Source of the DNA: Struthio camelus
Lineage: Eukaryota > Chordata > Aves > Struthioniformes > Struthionidae
DNA: 64,000 nucleotides
Direction: 5' to 3'
Assembly: GCF_040807025.1 (NCBI RefSeq)
Contig: NC_090967.1
Location: 7,928,001-7,992,000, forward strand
Shown here: positions 45,319-60,300 of the stretch, piece after piece
Numbering within the stretch: position 1 is the stretch's first letter
Layout: each line of letters opens with the position of its first letter
Notes under the pieces: generated by a model
Told to the model about the DNA's origin: nothing
The model's database searches: none
The model's input: only the letters and a program-made list of their open reading frames with translations
Made by a program: the position numbers and the translations under genes

Positions 45319-48300
45319 CTAAAAGACAAACAACGTTTATAGGAATGCCCAAATCTGACTTTATAATTGTTAAAAGTAGCTCAGCTGCAATTACTCAATC
45401 TCACAGCTTAGCCATCAGCAAAGGGCATTTGAGGATTCCAAGACTCCACAAAAATCATCTCTCACTGCTTGAATCTGCCTTGATCTTCCCCCTTCCCCCA
45501 CCCACTCAAAAACCTGCAAACATCTTTAATAGTTTTACTGTTATTTCCATACTACCTGGCAGAGCGAAGCTTTCTCAGTTTTATAGGTATTTTGTACTTT
45601 TGCATTTTCTCTATAATCATTTGGAATAGTCTGCCTCTTTTGGCACACTTCATTTGTTTTGTTTACAGCATGTCAAAATAACTATATCTGCCTTTTACAA
45701 TGAACAAGTATTCGAATACAATTCATCCTTACCTACTAAAGAGAAAAGGACAATCTTACAATGGATATGTATTTCAGTTTACATAATTAACTTGTTAACT
45801 ACTGAAATTTACTCTAACACACATTATGGGAAACTGGGTTATAAAAAGTTAGACATTTTGTAGCTTTATAAAGCAGGTATCTAAAAGCAACTCACTTGTC
45901 CATCCCGATCTCCCATCGCTGTCCTTGATCCATCTCTCCTACAAACAGCCAATTCAAATCAGATTCTGTTAGTAAAATATACAGTAGTCTCTAACAACCC
46001 AATTAGTGTAGGATTTTCATAGATGAAAAATCCTGCTTCCATGTAGCGCCAACAAATAGCTGGAATATATGGAAGCCATAACAAGTTTTGGCTTGCTGGA
46101 AAACAAACAGTCCTAAGTGATGAAACAGAATATTCTCAGTTAAACAGGTAGGTCCCTGGTCTACAGTATTATTTAGAATTTTTTCAGAATCCTACCCTGC
46201 CCACCCCCCCCCCAAAAAAAAAGAAAAAAAAAAAGCGTGAAACAGCATCACAAGCAGAGCACTGAAAAAGCCTGCCAAAAAGTTTAACTCATGGCATAGT
46301 GCAGATCTCTTCAGGGTTATATAGGATTTCAAAAGAAAGTCCGCTGCCACTAAGCCACACTTAAAAAATAAAGCGCAAAACAAACACACAGTAAAGAAGA
46401 GGCAGCAAAATGCAACATTAAATACATTTTTGCCTTTTGGTTTCAGGCAATACAGTGAAGGTAAAACACCAACCTGTCTATTGAATGGTCTTGATAACGG
46501 CCACGATCCCGATGATCAAAGTCATGGAAGCGATCCTGGCGACTGAAGTCTGAATGGTACCTATCATTCATTGCCATTCGTTTTGCTTCTGGCCAGTATG
46601 GGTCATCTCTCCTGAGAGAAAGAGCATATTCATTTTAGTCGAGACAGTGGTTTTTTTTAAAACTGTTCTCTCCATCCAAACCATGCAAACTAGAAGCATG
46701 TAAATAACTTCAAAAAGGGATTAGACAAATTCAGAGAGGTAGGTTGTTGGGGCTATTAAACAAGATCATCTCAATGCAACCTACCACTGCAGAATACTAG
46801 AAGCTGAGAGCGTATTTGAAGGAGAAAAATAGCTTTTCATAGTGCAGGCTGACAAGACAGAACCTAGCAGCAACATATTTTCCACTTGTATTTGCTGGCT
46901 TTACCTGCCATCTATGTCATACGGTCTTCTCATTGCAGACCGACGTTCCTGTTCATAGCGCAATTGCTCATGCTGGCGTCGCAGCTCTTCTCTTTCTCGC
47001 TGAATGCGATCTTGTTCTCTTCTCCTTTCGTGCTCTATGTGCATTCTTTCTCTCTCCAGTCTCTCTCTTTCCATCCGTTCTCGTTCAAGACGCTGTCTTT
47101 CAATTTCCAGTCTCTCACGAGCAATCTCAAGCCTCTCCCTTTCTTCTCGTTCCCGGATAGTTTGCAGGTGCTGCTGCCTTTCCCGACGCTCACGTGTGCT
47201 GTTTTAACAGAAATGAAAGGTTAGAGATCTAATACTTCAACAAAAAAATGAAGTTAAAGGGAAAAGAAGATTAAAACCACAGTAATTGCAAAGTAGGGGC
47301 AATTCCTCTAAATTAGACCTAGGAGAGGGGGGCAAGGAGGGGAGACGCTCAATGTACACATGAATAACTTCGTTCAGAAACTGACTGTATTGCTCCCAAA
47401 GTATCCATCTGTGGGGGCAGATAACCCTGTATGGTCTTCAGAATTTGAATCCAAATCCCCTAGCTCTTTTCTTCTATTCAAATGCAATATCCAACTCCAA
47501 AGGAAGCAGGAAAGGTGAGCTGGGTAATATGATTCCACTACAGTTCAGAAATCCACTTATGATAGGTAAGCTTTTCCCTCTCCATTAAAAATGGTGAAAG
47601 CATTTCCCTCCCTCTCCAATTCAGCTTTCCTTAGATAAGTTATGAAGTTTTGTAATGACTGGAAAACGTCTCAACATGGAATTCAGATCACAGTTTTTGC
47701 AAGGAATTTGAAGTATAGCCATTACCACCTTTATCTTGTATGAAATATCATGAAAAGAAAAAACCTCAAATGTAATTAAGTACCTGAATTAGGTTCTTAA
47801 CTAAAAGGATCCAAAGTGGAAACTTTGAAGGGTTGCTGAAAAATCCCACTATTTCTCTACGGACGCAATGTATTTAAATACAAAAATATTCATCTTGTTT
47901 TATTTCAAATGCTATGGAGAATTTGAATACTGTGACAAGGCAAGGTCTTATTTTGAGAACCCTTCTCCTGGCCTTTCCCAGTATATTTGAGTGCAGGGAG
48001 TTCAGAATTATCATTTCTCTACTAAAATGTATTCTCAGCTAAGGAGAGCAGCATATTTAATCAATCTAAAACAATTATCTACAAAATGGAAAAAAGATCA
48101 AAGAATTTAAAGCTTAATATTCAAAACAAGTAGTGTCAAGAATCAGTGCTTTCCCAATTCAATAGGTATGTGACCCATAAACATATAACTAACTACAAAT
48201 AGAAGACAAATTACAAAATTCTTCAACTCTTAAATCACTTAAATTAAATTATCTTCATCTAAGAAAAACAAACAAACAATTTCACTGTTGCTCTTACCGG

Positions 48301-51300
48301 CGCTGTTCTGCCTCTCTCATTTTTCGTTGTGCTTTAATTTTGTCAAATGGGACAATGCCTTGTCTCTCTCTGCTTTCTGATTTGCGATCCTGACTCTTAA
48401 TGCTCTGTATTTAATATTGAAATAGAAAAACTTAAGGGAGTACATTTACAAAGGGAAAACTGTAACAAACAATAATTTAATCAGTATTTCCATTCATACA
48501 TATATGTCAAAGCTTGGTCCCCACATTAAAAAAAAAAAATTGTGCTTCTTTAACATTACAGAAACATCATATAATTAACACAAAAGACTTAGGTTCCCTC
48601 ATTTAGTTTGGCTGGATTTCATTGTTGAATATGGTATCAGCCATATGAAAAGTATTTTACTAATTAAGATCCAAATCCATATTATAGAAACTCTCATCAG
48701 AATCAGTAAGTATAGGTTATATGTAGCTTGGCAGGATTCAATATCTGTTTCTAAGCAAAACTGATATATAGCGTTCCTCTGCAGAAACATTACTTACTCT
48801 GTCTTTTGATGTAGTTGATGTTTTCACACTAATAACAGGTTCTCCTTTAGATTTATCCATTACTACAGTTCTCTCTGTTCCTTTACTTCCTAAATAAATT
48901 GGACGTTGAAGGGGAAGGGATGAGGGGGGAGGGAAAAAAAACCCCTATATTACACAGGCCATTCTTTTCAGTGCTAGAAGTCATCTCCTCTAAAATGTGA
49001 AACAGGCATTTAGTCCTCTCTTCAAAAAACATTTCATCACCTACAACTATTCTAAGCACTTCTGTTAAGGATGAAACAATGTCACACCCCTCTGCCCTGC
49101 GCCCACCCTGCCCCCCGCCCCCCCCCCCGTAAATTGCACTATTCAGATTTCCACCTGAGAAGCTCAACACATTCTAGAAACACTGTCAGGTTTGAAAAGA
49201 ACTAACTGCTATTAATTGTTCACATTTAACCATGTCTTTTACACGTTGAAAAAACAGTAGCTAAATTACCTGATTTGGTAGTTTTAGGTTGATCTGATGA
49301 ACCAGGCTTCAGTTCATCTTTATCTTTTCTTTCTTTTTCATCTTTGTCTTCTGTTTTTTTAGAATCATCTTTTTGGTCAGATTTCTCATCCCTTTTAACA
49401 CTGCCAGCTCTATAGATAGATATCGATACAGATTAGAGTGATACTGAGTAAGAGAAAAGAAAATTGAGAGAGAGAAAAAAATGCTAGCAGCACAATAACA
49501 AAGTAGAGTTCTGATGTGCTAAAAGAGTCAGAGATTTCTACAGATTTCCTTCTACAACTCCTTCTGCTGTAATACAAAACAATTAGACCACGCTATGCAG
49601 TTTTCATAAAAACTTGTCTGAGATTCAGGTAATTCAGCTATATGCAAAATGAAAAAAATCTATACTACCATGTGCTTAATGCCCACAAAGATTCTTATAA
49701 GAAGACATGACAATTATGAAGTGCAAATGTGAAGCATTTTTGTGGTGCTGCTGCCAAACACAAGGAAGTCGATACTACATAGTGACCAGGCAAGCCTTTC
49801 TGAGCACTAGATGAACTACAGGCCAAAAGGTTGCCAGCAAATAGCATTTAGTAGGAATTATTATGCAAGAAAATAATTAAAACAAAGGACTTAACGTCTT
49901 TCAGCTACTCTCACTAGTACTAAACTGAAAAAAGCGTAGTGCTATAGAAGAATGTATTCTGGGAAAAGGATCTTGGAAAACTGATCTTTAACTGTGATGG
50001 CATCAACATGAAAAAGCCCTGTTCTCATGAGTAGGATTTAAAGGACAGAGTGACACATTGCTCACAATTCTCAAATGGCCTTTTCCATAGATTTATGACA
50101 ACAGAGTATCACAATCTTTTCTGAAAAACAAATGTAGCTAAATTAAAAAGCATTCTTGAAATTGCAAGATTCATTGACTAGCGTAAAGAACATAATGGAA
50201 ACATAGAAGCTAGGGGCTGAACATGAACAGAATTATATTTTGTAGTAAAAGTTGGAAAGATGCACTTTTTTTTGGATATTTGCCACAGAGATTTCTTAAC
50301 CTAACTTTGTTTTTTCTGACAAATCAACATGAATTGAAGAACAGCAAAACATCTACGGACACAGAATTTGTAAAACAATACCTCTCATTGACTGTTTCTT
50401 TCTTCGCTTCACCCTCTTTTTTCTCAATTGGCTTCTTCCCAGCAGGTTCACTTTTTGCCTGAAATTTATTTTGCACAGCAGCTGAGAATGTGATCTCCAT
50501 TGTTTGTACAATCTAATGGTGATGAGATATCTTTGGGGAACGGTACTCACTTTTTCTACAGAAATTATTTTCCCATGTAACTCTGTTTTGTGGAGGTGAG
50601 TAATACATTTTGTTGCTTCCTCAGCTGTAGACATTGTAACAAAGCCATAACAGCGAGCACCAGGACTACGAGCATTGGTGACCACTTTTGCACCAACCAC
50701 CTTTCCAAAAAAAGAAAGATGTATTAGCCTCATTGTAATGAGTACCCACCATTTAACAGCAAGTACAAGCTCCATTTCCACTCTGCTTTATTCCTGTCCA
50801 TCATCATTTTTGGGACATCTACTTTTAACAGATAAACACAAAAGAAGTATTTCTTGGAGTCAAGCATTCTTCTGTTGCCAATGCAATGCTGCAAAAGCTG
50901 AATCAATAGAGGGCACCCAAAGAATAAACTCTGTTTTGAACAAAAAAAAATTTAAAAAGGGCTAACTTGATATCAACAACATCATTTTGCTGAAGAGCAA
51001 CAAAGGGAATAAGAGCCTAGTACAAATTTGTAAGACACCTTCCACCCACATGCTAATAATGCTCTCTCAACAATCTGCTAAGTCCCATCTCACCTTCAAA
51101 AAAATGTTGCTTTTTGAGTCACTGCTAAGAGGCAGACACAGAATGTTATCTGTAATCCTGTTTAAGAAACAGGAAGTTTTCCCAAAGAAATATAACTTTT
51201 AAAGGTCTACAGAAAATACCTATGTCTTTTTGTAAGTGTTGCTTACTTATGCAAACAGATTTAATACAGCTCACTCTGTATTAGAGAAATAAATTTCACA

Positions 51301-54300
51301 GAAGCTTCATATTCTAAAGTACAGCTGAATAAAGAACATACTTTTGAACACTGTATTTACTGCAGATATACTTTTACCTCTTGCAAGCTCTGCTTCTGTT
51401 AATACTCCAAAGAGAAGAACAATAATTTTATTTAAACGACTAAATGTTACTAATGCACTTAAGCAGAGGCAAATACTGAGGTGGCTGTCATGTATTTTTC
51501 TTTAATTACATATTTTACATTCTGTGCTATTTCTCTATGGCCAACACATTCCAGCTTACCAGACAGAATTTTGAACAGATAAATGGAAGACAAATACTGC
51601 ATTTTTTTTTAAATGATATGCAGGGGAAAAAAAAGGTTTGATTTAATTTGCAAAAAGCAATAGTTGCACAACATTCAAACAATCTCATAACTGTGCTACA
51701 CTTAATTCATTTTTGTGTTTATTGCAAGGTTGCAGTTTAGGTTCTCCAGTATTTTAGTTAAACATTCAGTAACCCATTGCTAGCACGTACAGTTTTCTCT
51801 AACTATAACCTGCTGACAAAGTCATCTGTAAATAAGTTTCAAGGTTTTTAGAAAAATACTTAATAATCAACTCAGTGCAAGAAAAGTTATTAATTCTGGC
51901 CCCTGTCTTCTATTAAACTAGTTCTTTCAACTTCCCAATTGATAGGGAGATTTAGTTTGCCGTTTTGTCTATCATTAAGAACAACTGTAGTAAAAACACC
52001 CAAAGAAGCACTTTTTTAAGCAACGGTGTCATCGCGAGACAAAAATAAATCTTCAAGTACTGAGACAGTTTTTAAATGCTCCACAATAAATATGTTTCAA
52101 CATATTTTACTTAGTCCTAAAATGCCTCTAATAAACAGTGTTAAGCTCACTGTTTACTGTGAATTCCCAATGAGTGAAGATATTATGATAGTACAGCACA
52201 GGAGACAAACATATTCAAACAGTCATCAGCTGTCATAAAGGACTGGAAATGGAATTTTACTTTTATTTAGCAAAGAAAATATACAATAAAAAAAGTTTAG
52301 GCAGACATTCAGTATGAACTTGTGCAACCTTTTTCTTGTTATCCCACAATATTTTTGATAATTCAGTTCTTTTTACTGGTATGGTAAAAAGAAGTGGCAG
52401 GAGCATAAGAAGTCTTAATAAGACAGAGTCAAGTGAAAATACCGAAAAACTCACCTTCCCATATTTGCTAAACAGATTCTTCAAATCTGTAGCTCTGGTA
52501 GTAGAGGCAAGTCCACTCACCCAAAAGTTTCTACTAGAACTGCCAGCATTGCGACCTAATTAGAAAAACAAAACAAAATCCAAAACCCTGATTATTTCAA
52601 GAACTATTTCTAAATCAAAAAGGAGCTGTTCCACAAAGCCTTCATGTTTTAAAACATAGAGCAAATGAAGTGTAACATTCCCCTCCCCTCCAGTGTTTCA
52701 TGTACCTAAAGGCAATTAGTACTTGAAGTCCAAAATCTTTAAGAGGAAGCTACAACCTTTGGTATGTGTGACCGAAATATGTTATGCGACCGAAATATGT
52801 TATGTCATTCTTCAGAGACGCCTTAGCTCAAACAGTTTTGTTATTTGGAGTAACCATGGCTCCTCAGAACGTGTCTGGACAGATCCCAAACTCTGCACTT
52901 ACAGAAAAAGGCTGAAGACCTGCAAGGTCTGCAGAACTGTGTTAGTACCCGTGCGTGCTGATGTCTTGCCCTCCTTACCTCCAGGACTTCAAAGGAGTGA
53001 TGATGGGATGCAGATTAACCATACCTCTCAACGAATGACATTCACCATAAAGAAAGCATGAAAATCTCTCTCTGAATTTCTACTCTCAGGGATTCCAACT
53101 GGGGTACCAACAGTTCACCCATCACTTCAGTTGAAGGAGTCAGAAAAGTCCTGGTTTAATTTAACTACATAAGAATTGCAGAGCTCCCAATCTGGCATCC
53201 GAACTAGGAAAATTATTTTTTAATAAATGTTTACAAATTTGTAAAAGCTGAAAATCCAGGACCTAGTGATTAATAAGAGTTCAAATTGAACTCAAATGCT
53301 GACATACAAATTTCTAAAGCACAATTATTTCTTAGGCAGTACAAGAAGGTTGCTCATACTTTAGATATATCTGATGTTTGAGGGAAAGAGAATAGGTGCT
53401 GGTAGATGGCAAACTGCACTGAATGACTGACTTAGGCTCATCTCCATAAACTCAGCTGTGACAACCAAGTCCAACCTATTCTTCCATAATTTCACCGATT
53501 CCCAGTTGAGTTCTCTTTCACTGAGGAATGTACTAGAGGGAAATCAGGAAAAAATCGTTATCCCTTTTCTAAATGTTCTCATATACTCAAATTTTACTAT
53601 TTGCTGGTCAACTTGAAGCACTTAAGTTGGGATACTGTTTCCAGTCTCCTTTGAAATATCTTTACTGTCCTTTCAGTTCCATAGGCCTCCATGAACCATG
53701 TGAAGCAGGTCTCAGTCTAGCTATTTGCATTTGTGCCAAAAGCTATTTTGCTTGGAGGTATAAGAAATTTCTCAGAACTGCTTTCAGAGAGGGGAAACAT
53801 TTCTTCTCAAAAAACACAAGATTTTTCAGAAAATCCATAAAAAGAAAAGCAGATTTTTTTTTGGCATAAATAAATAAATAATATCCAGAAAGAGGAGGTT
53901 AATTTTGGATATTTAACAACTGCATAGATTCCAATGCTTTGCTGCTAAAATACACCATCTAATACAAAAACAGTGTTTCCTGAAACAATTCTTAGATTAT
54001 TTTAACTTTTATTTTTAAAAAGAAACATACCTTTCTCATCTTTTGAGGTTATCTTTGTATCTGCATCCTCAACAGGGCTAAAGACAAAAAATCATGTTAT
54101 TCAAGTCAGAAAGAAAAATGACTAACTATAAATTATGAAGATGCTAAAATTAAATACCTACCAGAAAAAATGTTGCAAACAAAAACACACCTTTGTATGC
54201 CTGATTTAAGAAATCTGACAAGAAATAAGGGAAGTCAGATTCTTAAACAGACTTATATTTGGAAGAAGTTTAAAAATAAGAGTAATTTAAGAAAACAACC

Positions 54301-57300
54301 TTTGAAGGTTGAGGAAGGAAAGAAATCAAACCCTCTGTGTTTACAAAAGATCTGCACAAGGAGAAATAAAACAGATTCTTTAGGAATAGGCTACAATTTC
54401 ATCAGTCTTGGTGGCCAATTGAAGGAAACAGCTTATTCGCATCACTTAATGACCAATGAAAAAAGATAGCATCTGGTCTAGAACGGAGAAAAAACAAACC
54501 TCTTTTTCTGATCACCGCCCTCACTGGTTGAGGACTCTTTAGTAGCAGGGGATTCCTCAGAATTAGCTTTGTCTTCTGTTTTCTTGGCATCTTCTTTGCT
54601 ATCTTTGGCTTCGGGACCTGCGCCTTTTTCCGCTGTTTCCCCACTAGAGACTTCCAGGCCTTGGGTTCGTTTGCTACTCTGATCGCTTAGGGTCTCTACT
54701 ACTAAAGATTCAGAGTCCAGTTTCTCTTCCTCTATTGTCTGTTCACTTGTCTCCCCTTTTGCTACAACTAAACGCTTTGCTTCCTTCCTTGCCAAAGCCT
54801 GTGCCGATTTGCTGTCCAAATCTAAAGCATCTTCCTCCAACTGAGCGGCAGCAAGAGCGTCCTCTTCCTCGGCTAGCTTCTTGCCTGGCACCACGTTACT
54901 TGCTTCCTGTGCATGTGGCTGCTCCACTTCGGAAGTTTCTTCGTTAAGTAGTTCAGATTTACAAGTTTCCCCCAAAATGTCGAGTATTTTCTCATTTTCT
55001 ACGGATTTAACAGGAATAGAATGGCACAAGATTTAATCACCAGGGAAATACAGCAATCACAAATGTGGAACTGGCATGGCTGCCACACTAACACCAAGAG
55101 AACTTCTAAGCTACACAGAGATTGGAAAACCCTAGTGTACACAGTGTTAAAACTACTACGCTAACTGCAGTCTGACAAACTACTGTATCAACCCTAAAAC
55201 GTTACAGGGAAGAAAAATGCCCCCACAGATTTAACAAAAAACCTTCTGGCTGATCCTTGATATTCTTCATGAAATCGTTCAGGTCTGTTTCTTCTCTATT
55301 TAGCTTCCAAAGTCCAAGATGCTTAACTGAATATATCAATGCATTGAAAGTTCAATTTCCTAATTTCTGTGAAATTCTTTAAGCAGACAGTCCAACATGA
55401 AAACTGGGCATCTTCTGATGGTGCATGAGTGTGTTTGCAGTCCAGAAAGTGAAAAGTATCTGTATGGAATTTCCAGGAAGAAACTCTCTTCTTTCTTCTG
55501 TATCCAGTATCTAATCTTTAAATTTTAATGCCCTACAATATCTTTTTACTGCTTTTACTGCTTTCTATTCAGTTACAGAGTTAAGGTGTATGCGATATCA
55601 CAAGATCTGTTTACAAGTAGAATCTTTAGCTTTTAGACTGTGATTAACTTCTCTAAATCCATTTATGTAGTTTAACAGGTTTTTAAACCATTTCATTTCA
55701 CTGAAAATATTTCAAAGATGACAAGCATTACTTCACAGATCTGGGGATATGATTGGGTTTCCAATCTCTATGACCCTGCATGATCTGGATTGTCCATCAT
55801 AAGAATAATGCAAATTATAGGGTTTTTTTTTTTCAAATATTTAATGGTTTAAAAAGTATTAGTTCAAAAGACAGGAATATGTTTTTCTTTAACAGTACCT
55901 GGCTCCAAGTGTAGTTTCTCCATTTTCTGTATGGGAAAAGGAACACAGAATGAGGATTTTATAAATATATGTTGCAATGTAGAATAATAAACCCCCCTGC
56001 CAAGGTTTAAAAATACACCAATTCACCTACTACAATTCACTCTGTTTTTCACAGTCTGTTTGAACTGAGTATTTTATATAAATATTTTTTTGGCAAACTA
56101 GAGCCAGACTAAAATTTCAACCACAATTGTGTCCTTGTAGCTTGTGTGGAACGTTAAAGAAACGGAGCAATAAAGCACTTTGTGTGCCACATCAACTACA
56201 GAATGAAAACAACAAACAAAATCTCCCATATTGCATGTTTGTACTGCTTACTACTTATTACTACTAATATAATTGGTGGGAGAAAGATGAAATCATTTTT
56301 GAAAAATCAAACTAACATGACTTTTCCCAAGCAAGGAAAAGCATCAGAATACTTTTGGAATACTTTATTTTGGGGCACAGTTTTCATTCTGGTATAACAA
56401 CATTTTTATTTGCAACAAAAGCAGAGCAGGAGGAAGTCTTAACAGCAAACTGAAAAGTAAAGATAAACAGATGACGTTTTCATTTGGCAGGTCTGAGTAA
56501 GATCAGTTATATGTTAGATTCTGGTAAAATATCACATTTTGGTCATGTTTTCTCTTTTGTAGTATGAACACAGAGTGAATACTGTTAATCTGAAATACAG
56601 CTACATTTTCAATTTACCTTCATTTCAATTAAATCAGAAGAAGAGGCATCTAAATTGTTTTCAATTTCATCATTATCTTCCTAAAAGAGTAAAAAAGGAA
56701 TTATAGCATTCCTTACAAAAAAAGGGTAACTTTAGCTTACTGAGAAATATTACTGTATTCAATTTTCCCTAGGAATAATATAAGAAATATTTTCCAATAT
56801 CCCAAAGATCTCACTTTCTACTTCAGAATGTTACTTAAGAATGAGGAACGACACACAAATATTCTTGGAAAAAGGTACTCTCTCGCTAATATTATCAATT
56901 ACCTTGTATTTTAATCTCAAAATGGCATTGTTAACTTCAAAGCTATACTGATTTAGAGAGGAAACATGTTAATGCATGTTTCTTTGGTGACTTTACATAA
57001 TTTCTCACTTTTTTCTTTCTTTAGTTTCTAACTGAAAAAAAGTTAGAAACAACAGTGACTTAGGTTTCCACTTTTCCGAGAACAAAACATGTCCCAGAAG
57101 TCCTCTTTCCTTAAGACGTGATTTTAAGACTCATCGAAGCTCATCAGTTACATGATTCACAACAGTTCTAATTTACAGAATAGCAAACATTTGCCTTTCA
57201 AGTTAACTGGACATTGTTTCAATGACAGCATACTTCATATGATAAATAGTAAAAAGTTGAGAGTCACAGTATGTCCAAAATAAAAAAGGCAAGGGAGGTA

Positions 57301-60300
57301 AGAACAGATAGTATTTTGAATTTGGGGAGCGAACAGAATATTTAGATTACTCTGTTCATTTAGTAGCAGGAGACTCTGCTATCAAACACATTTCACGTTG
57401 CGCTCAAAACCAAATCAGAAGACTGGCATTGTCAGAATAGGGGAAACTACAGTACATAAAGATTTTCATGTTTTAATAGTCTCTATGAGAAAGCCATACA
57501 ACCTAAATACTTTCAATTCGGACATTATTTTTGTAGAAAAGATGTCCACATTATCTCTGCATGGAAAACATACTTCTCTCTCTCCCCGCATACAGAAATA
57601 TCTAGATGGAAGGATATGTGTGTATGGGCATACCTCAAACATATACATGGGAAGAGAAATATATTACCTTCAATTCCAGACCAATGGCATCTCTTTCACA
57701 GCAAAGAAGTTAGTGCAAGGAAAAGCTGGCTGTGACCCTACTATTATGAACATTTTAAGCATCTAATAGATAGACGAGCGCTTACCTTTTGAAGAGTAGG
57801 ACCCGAGAGCTGTTAATGTGGAGTAGAATTCACATGAAATTCATGTCCTATATTACACTGAAGTGACTTGTTTGTGTGGCCATATCCTTATTAATTACCT
57901 TCTGAAAATTGAAAAGACTTCTAATCACTTACTTCATTTTCTGTTAGCTGATCTGGAAGTTCTTTCATTTCTGCATCAGCATTGTCTTTATGATCAGACA
58001 GTGAATCAAGAATATTGTCGGGACTATAGTCTTCTCCGCAGTCTACAGCACTGCTGTTATCTATTTCAGCTTCATCTAACACACTAATATCCATCATGTC
58101 AATATCCTGCAAGGTATCCAGACTTGCTTCAATATCCTCCTATAGAAAGAAAAAGGGTACATGTGTATTTATTGTGGTTTAAATGATGCACGTACTTAGT
58201 AACTGCAATCATGGTTTCACTTACTTGCTCATCTCTAGAGTTTTCTTCTAGTCCATTGTCTTCAACACCTTCTTCTTCTGATTTTCTTCCTAAAAATAAT
58301 ATTACTGAAGTGAGAACTAGCACATTTCATAATACCTGTACTCTTTGCTAAATTAACTATTCAAGGCTGAGTCTGTTTCAACAAATAATCATTAAGGCCC
58401 CGATTCAAGTCCGGTTATATCTGGAGATGAGTGAGGGTGATTTACCATTCAGTGAAGGTAAATGGCACGAGCATGAACTAGAAATAGCACAGTTAGGTGA
58501 GCAGTTATATTTTTCAACACCTACACTGCTCTCATTCCACAACACTGCAGTACATAGAAAGACAACACTGTCTAGGAAGATGTTCCATTTAAAAGAACCA
58601 CCTTATAATGAGTGCTACCAAAATCTCTCTCTTACCATTTAAGTCCATTTATTATGCAAAATGGATGAATATTGGCAGCATAAAATGTGTATCCCCATGC
58701 TCCATGCAGTCTATACAGCTAGTGACGTAGAATTAGTCTTCAGGTTTAAGATCACGGACACACAGATCACGTTTACCATGTTTGTTACCAACAAACTCAT
58801 AATGACTCTTCAAAAACTGCCCTTTCTGTACCTGTACTGTATTATCTCAAAGGGAAGTAGCTTGAAAATAAATTTCCAAAAATGACTTTGAAGAACTGGC
58901 TACGAACAATTGAAATAAATCATGCCTAATATGGCTCACATCAATATGTAAAGTTTGGGGAGCAAAACATATTTCAGATGACTAGTGAACTATGTAGAAC
59001 AGTTTATTTTCAAAACAACAGACAATTATAAAATAAAATACAACACTAACAAACATTATACACATTTATATTTGTGCAGCAATGGTTCTTCTTATTGCCA
59101 GAGCACTATAGTTTGTTGTATTTAAAATTGCAGCCCAGTGATGATGGAGGTTCAAGGGCTTCTATGAAAAATTTACGCACATAGTTACGGCAATGGAATT
59201 AGTCATCAGGGTGTTGTAGATCAGGATTAATATGCACTGGCAGAGCCTTCCAAGGGAGCTTACACTGCAGCTGCTTGCTCTGGGCTTGGCACAATTCTAC
59301 ACTCAGGGTGACAAGTGCTAAAAATACACTTGCAACTTAAGGTCTTGCCTACAGGTTTCAAGACAAGCTAGCAGAACTATGCTTGTGTCATATTATTGTT
59401 TAAACTTGCCCTCACTGACTAATGCAACAGAGTTTTACAGTTTTCCATGGAGGAAAAAAGAAAAAAAAAAGGCAGAGAAAATGCAAAGGGTTTTTCATTT
59501 TAGTGAAACAGAATAAATCAACATTGAACTCTAAGTCCCAGCTACTTGTAAGCCAAGAAACTGTATTTGTCTGGACTCTGTACCTTTGCTAGTTCTTTTT
59601 GGCATTCTCTTGTTGGTCATTTCTGAAGGCACAGGAATTTCATCAGGATCTCCTCCTTCATCCTCAATGGCCTATTGGAGATAGCAGCATTGTATCTATG
59701 GTTTGGTTTGTTTCTATGAACTTTCAAGGATTTGTCAGATGGAAACGTTATAACAGTCTGAGCCCCCTTGAGGTCAGATAGTTAGTCAGCCCTATCATCA
59801 TCCATCAGCAACAGAGACCCATCAAGTCCTCTGCAGCACCACCCCACAGCCAGATCAGGCTACGACTAGGGGTGAGGCTCCCCCATCTGTAGAGATAGCT
59901 CCCTATCCAGGAGATGAGCATTTCGTCTGTATAAAACCGAGAGCGAGCCCTATGGGAACTCAAGCACATGCAACAGTGCATTCTTCTCAATGTGCAGGCC
60001 TATGACAACGCGTGAAAGGACCAGGACCGACTGCATTATACTGGCCTCAAAGAAGTCAGTGGAGGGCTCGGAGGGATGAAGGCAGGTGAGGGCATGCACA
60101 GGGGAACTGCGAGACGGGATCAGCGGAAGGGCACCGTGCGTGTGTGCGAGGCATCAGAGAAGGATGTATGCGCATGAGGTACAGGGGTGGGGGAAAGACC
60201 ACGGCCAGCGGGGACTGCGATCGGGAAGCAGCGCGTCTGAGAACTAAGGGGAGGCGGAGGGAAGGGCGGCTGCCCGGGCGCTGCGGGGCGCCGGGGCCTC

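Noticed and set aside
46933-47224. Ser/Leu/Arg-rich open frames on + strand near 47 kb
   Set aside because: They are exact antisense shadows of the Arg/Glu-repeat exon of SAFB.
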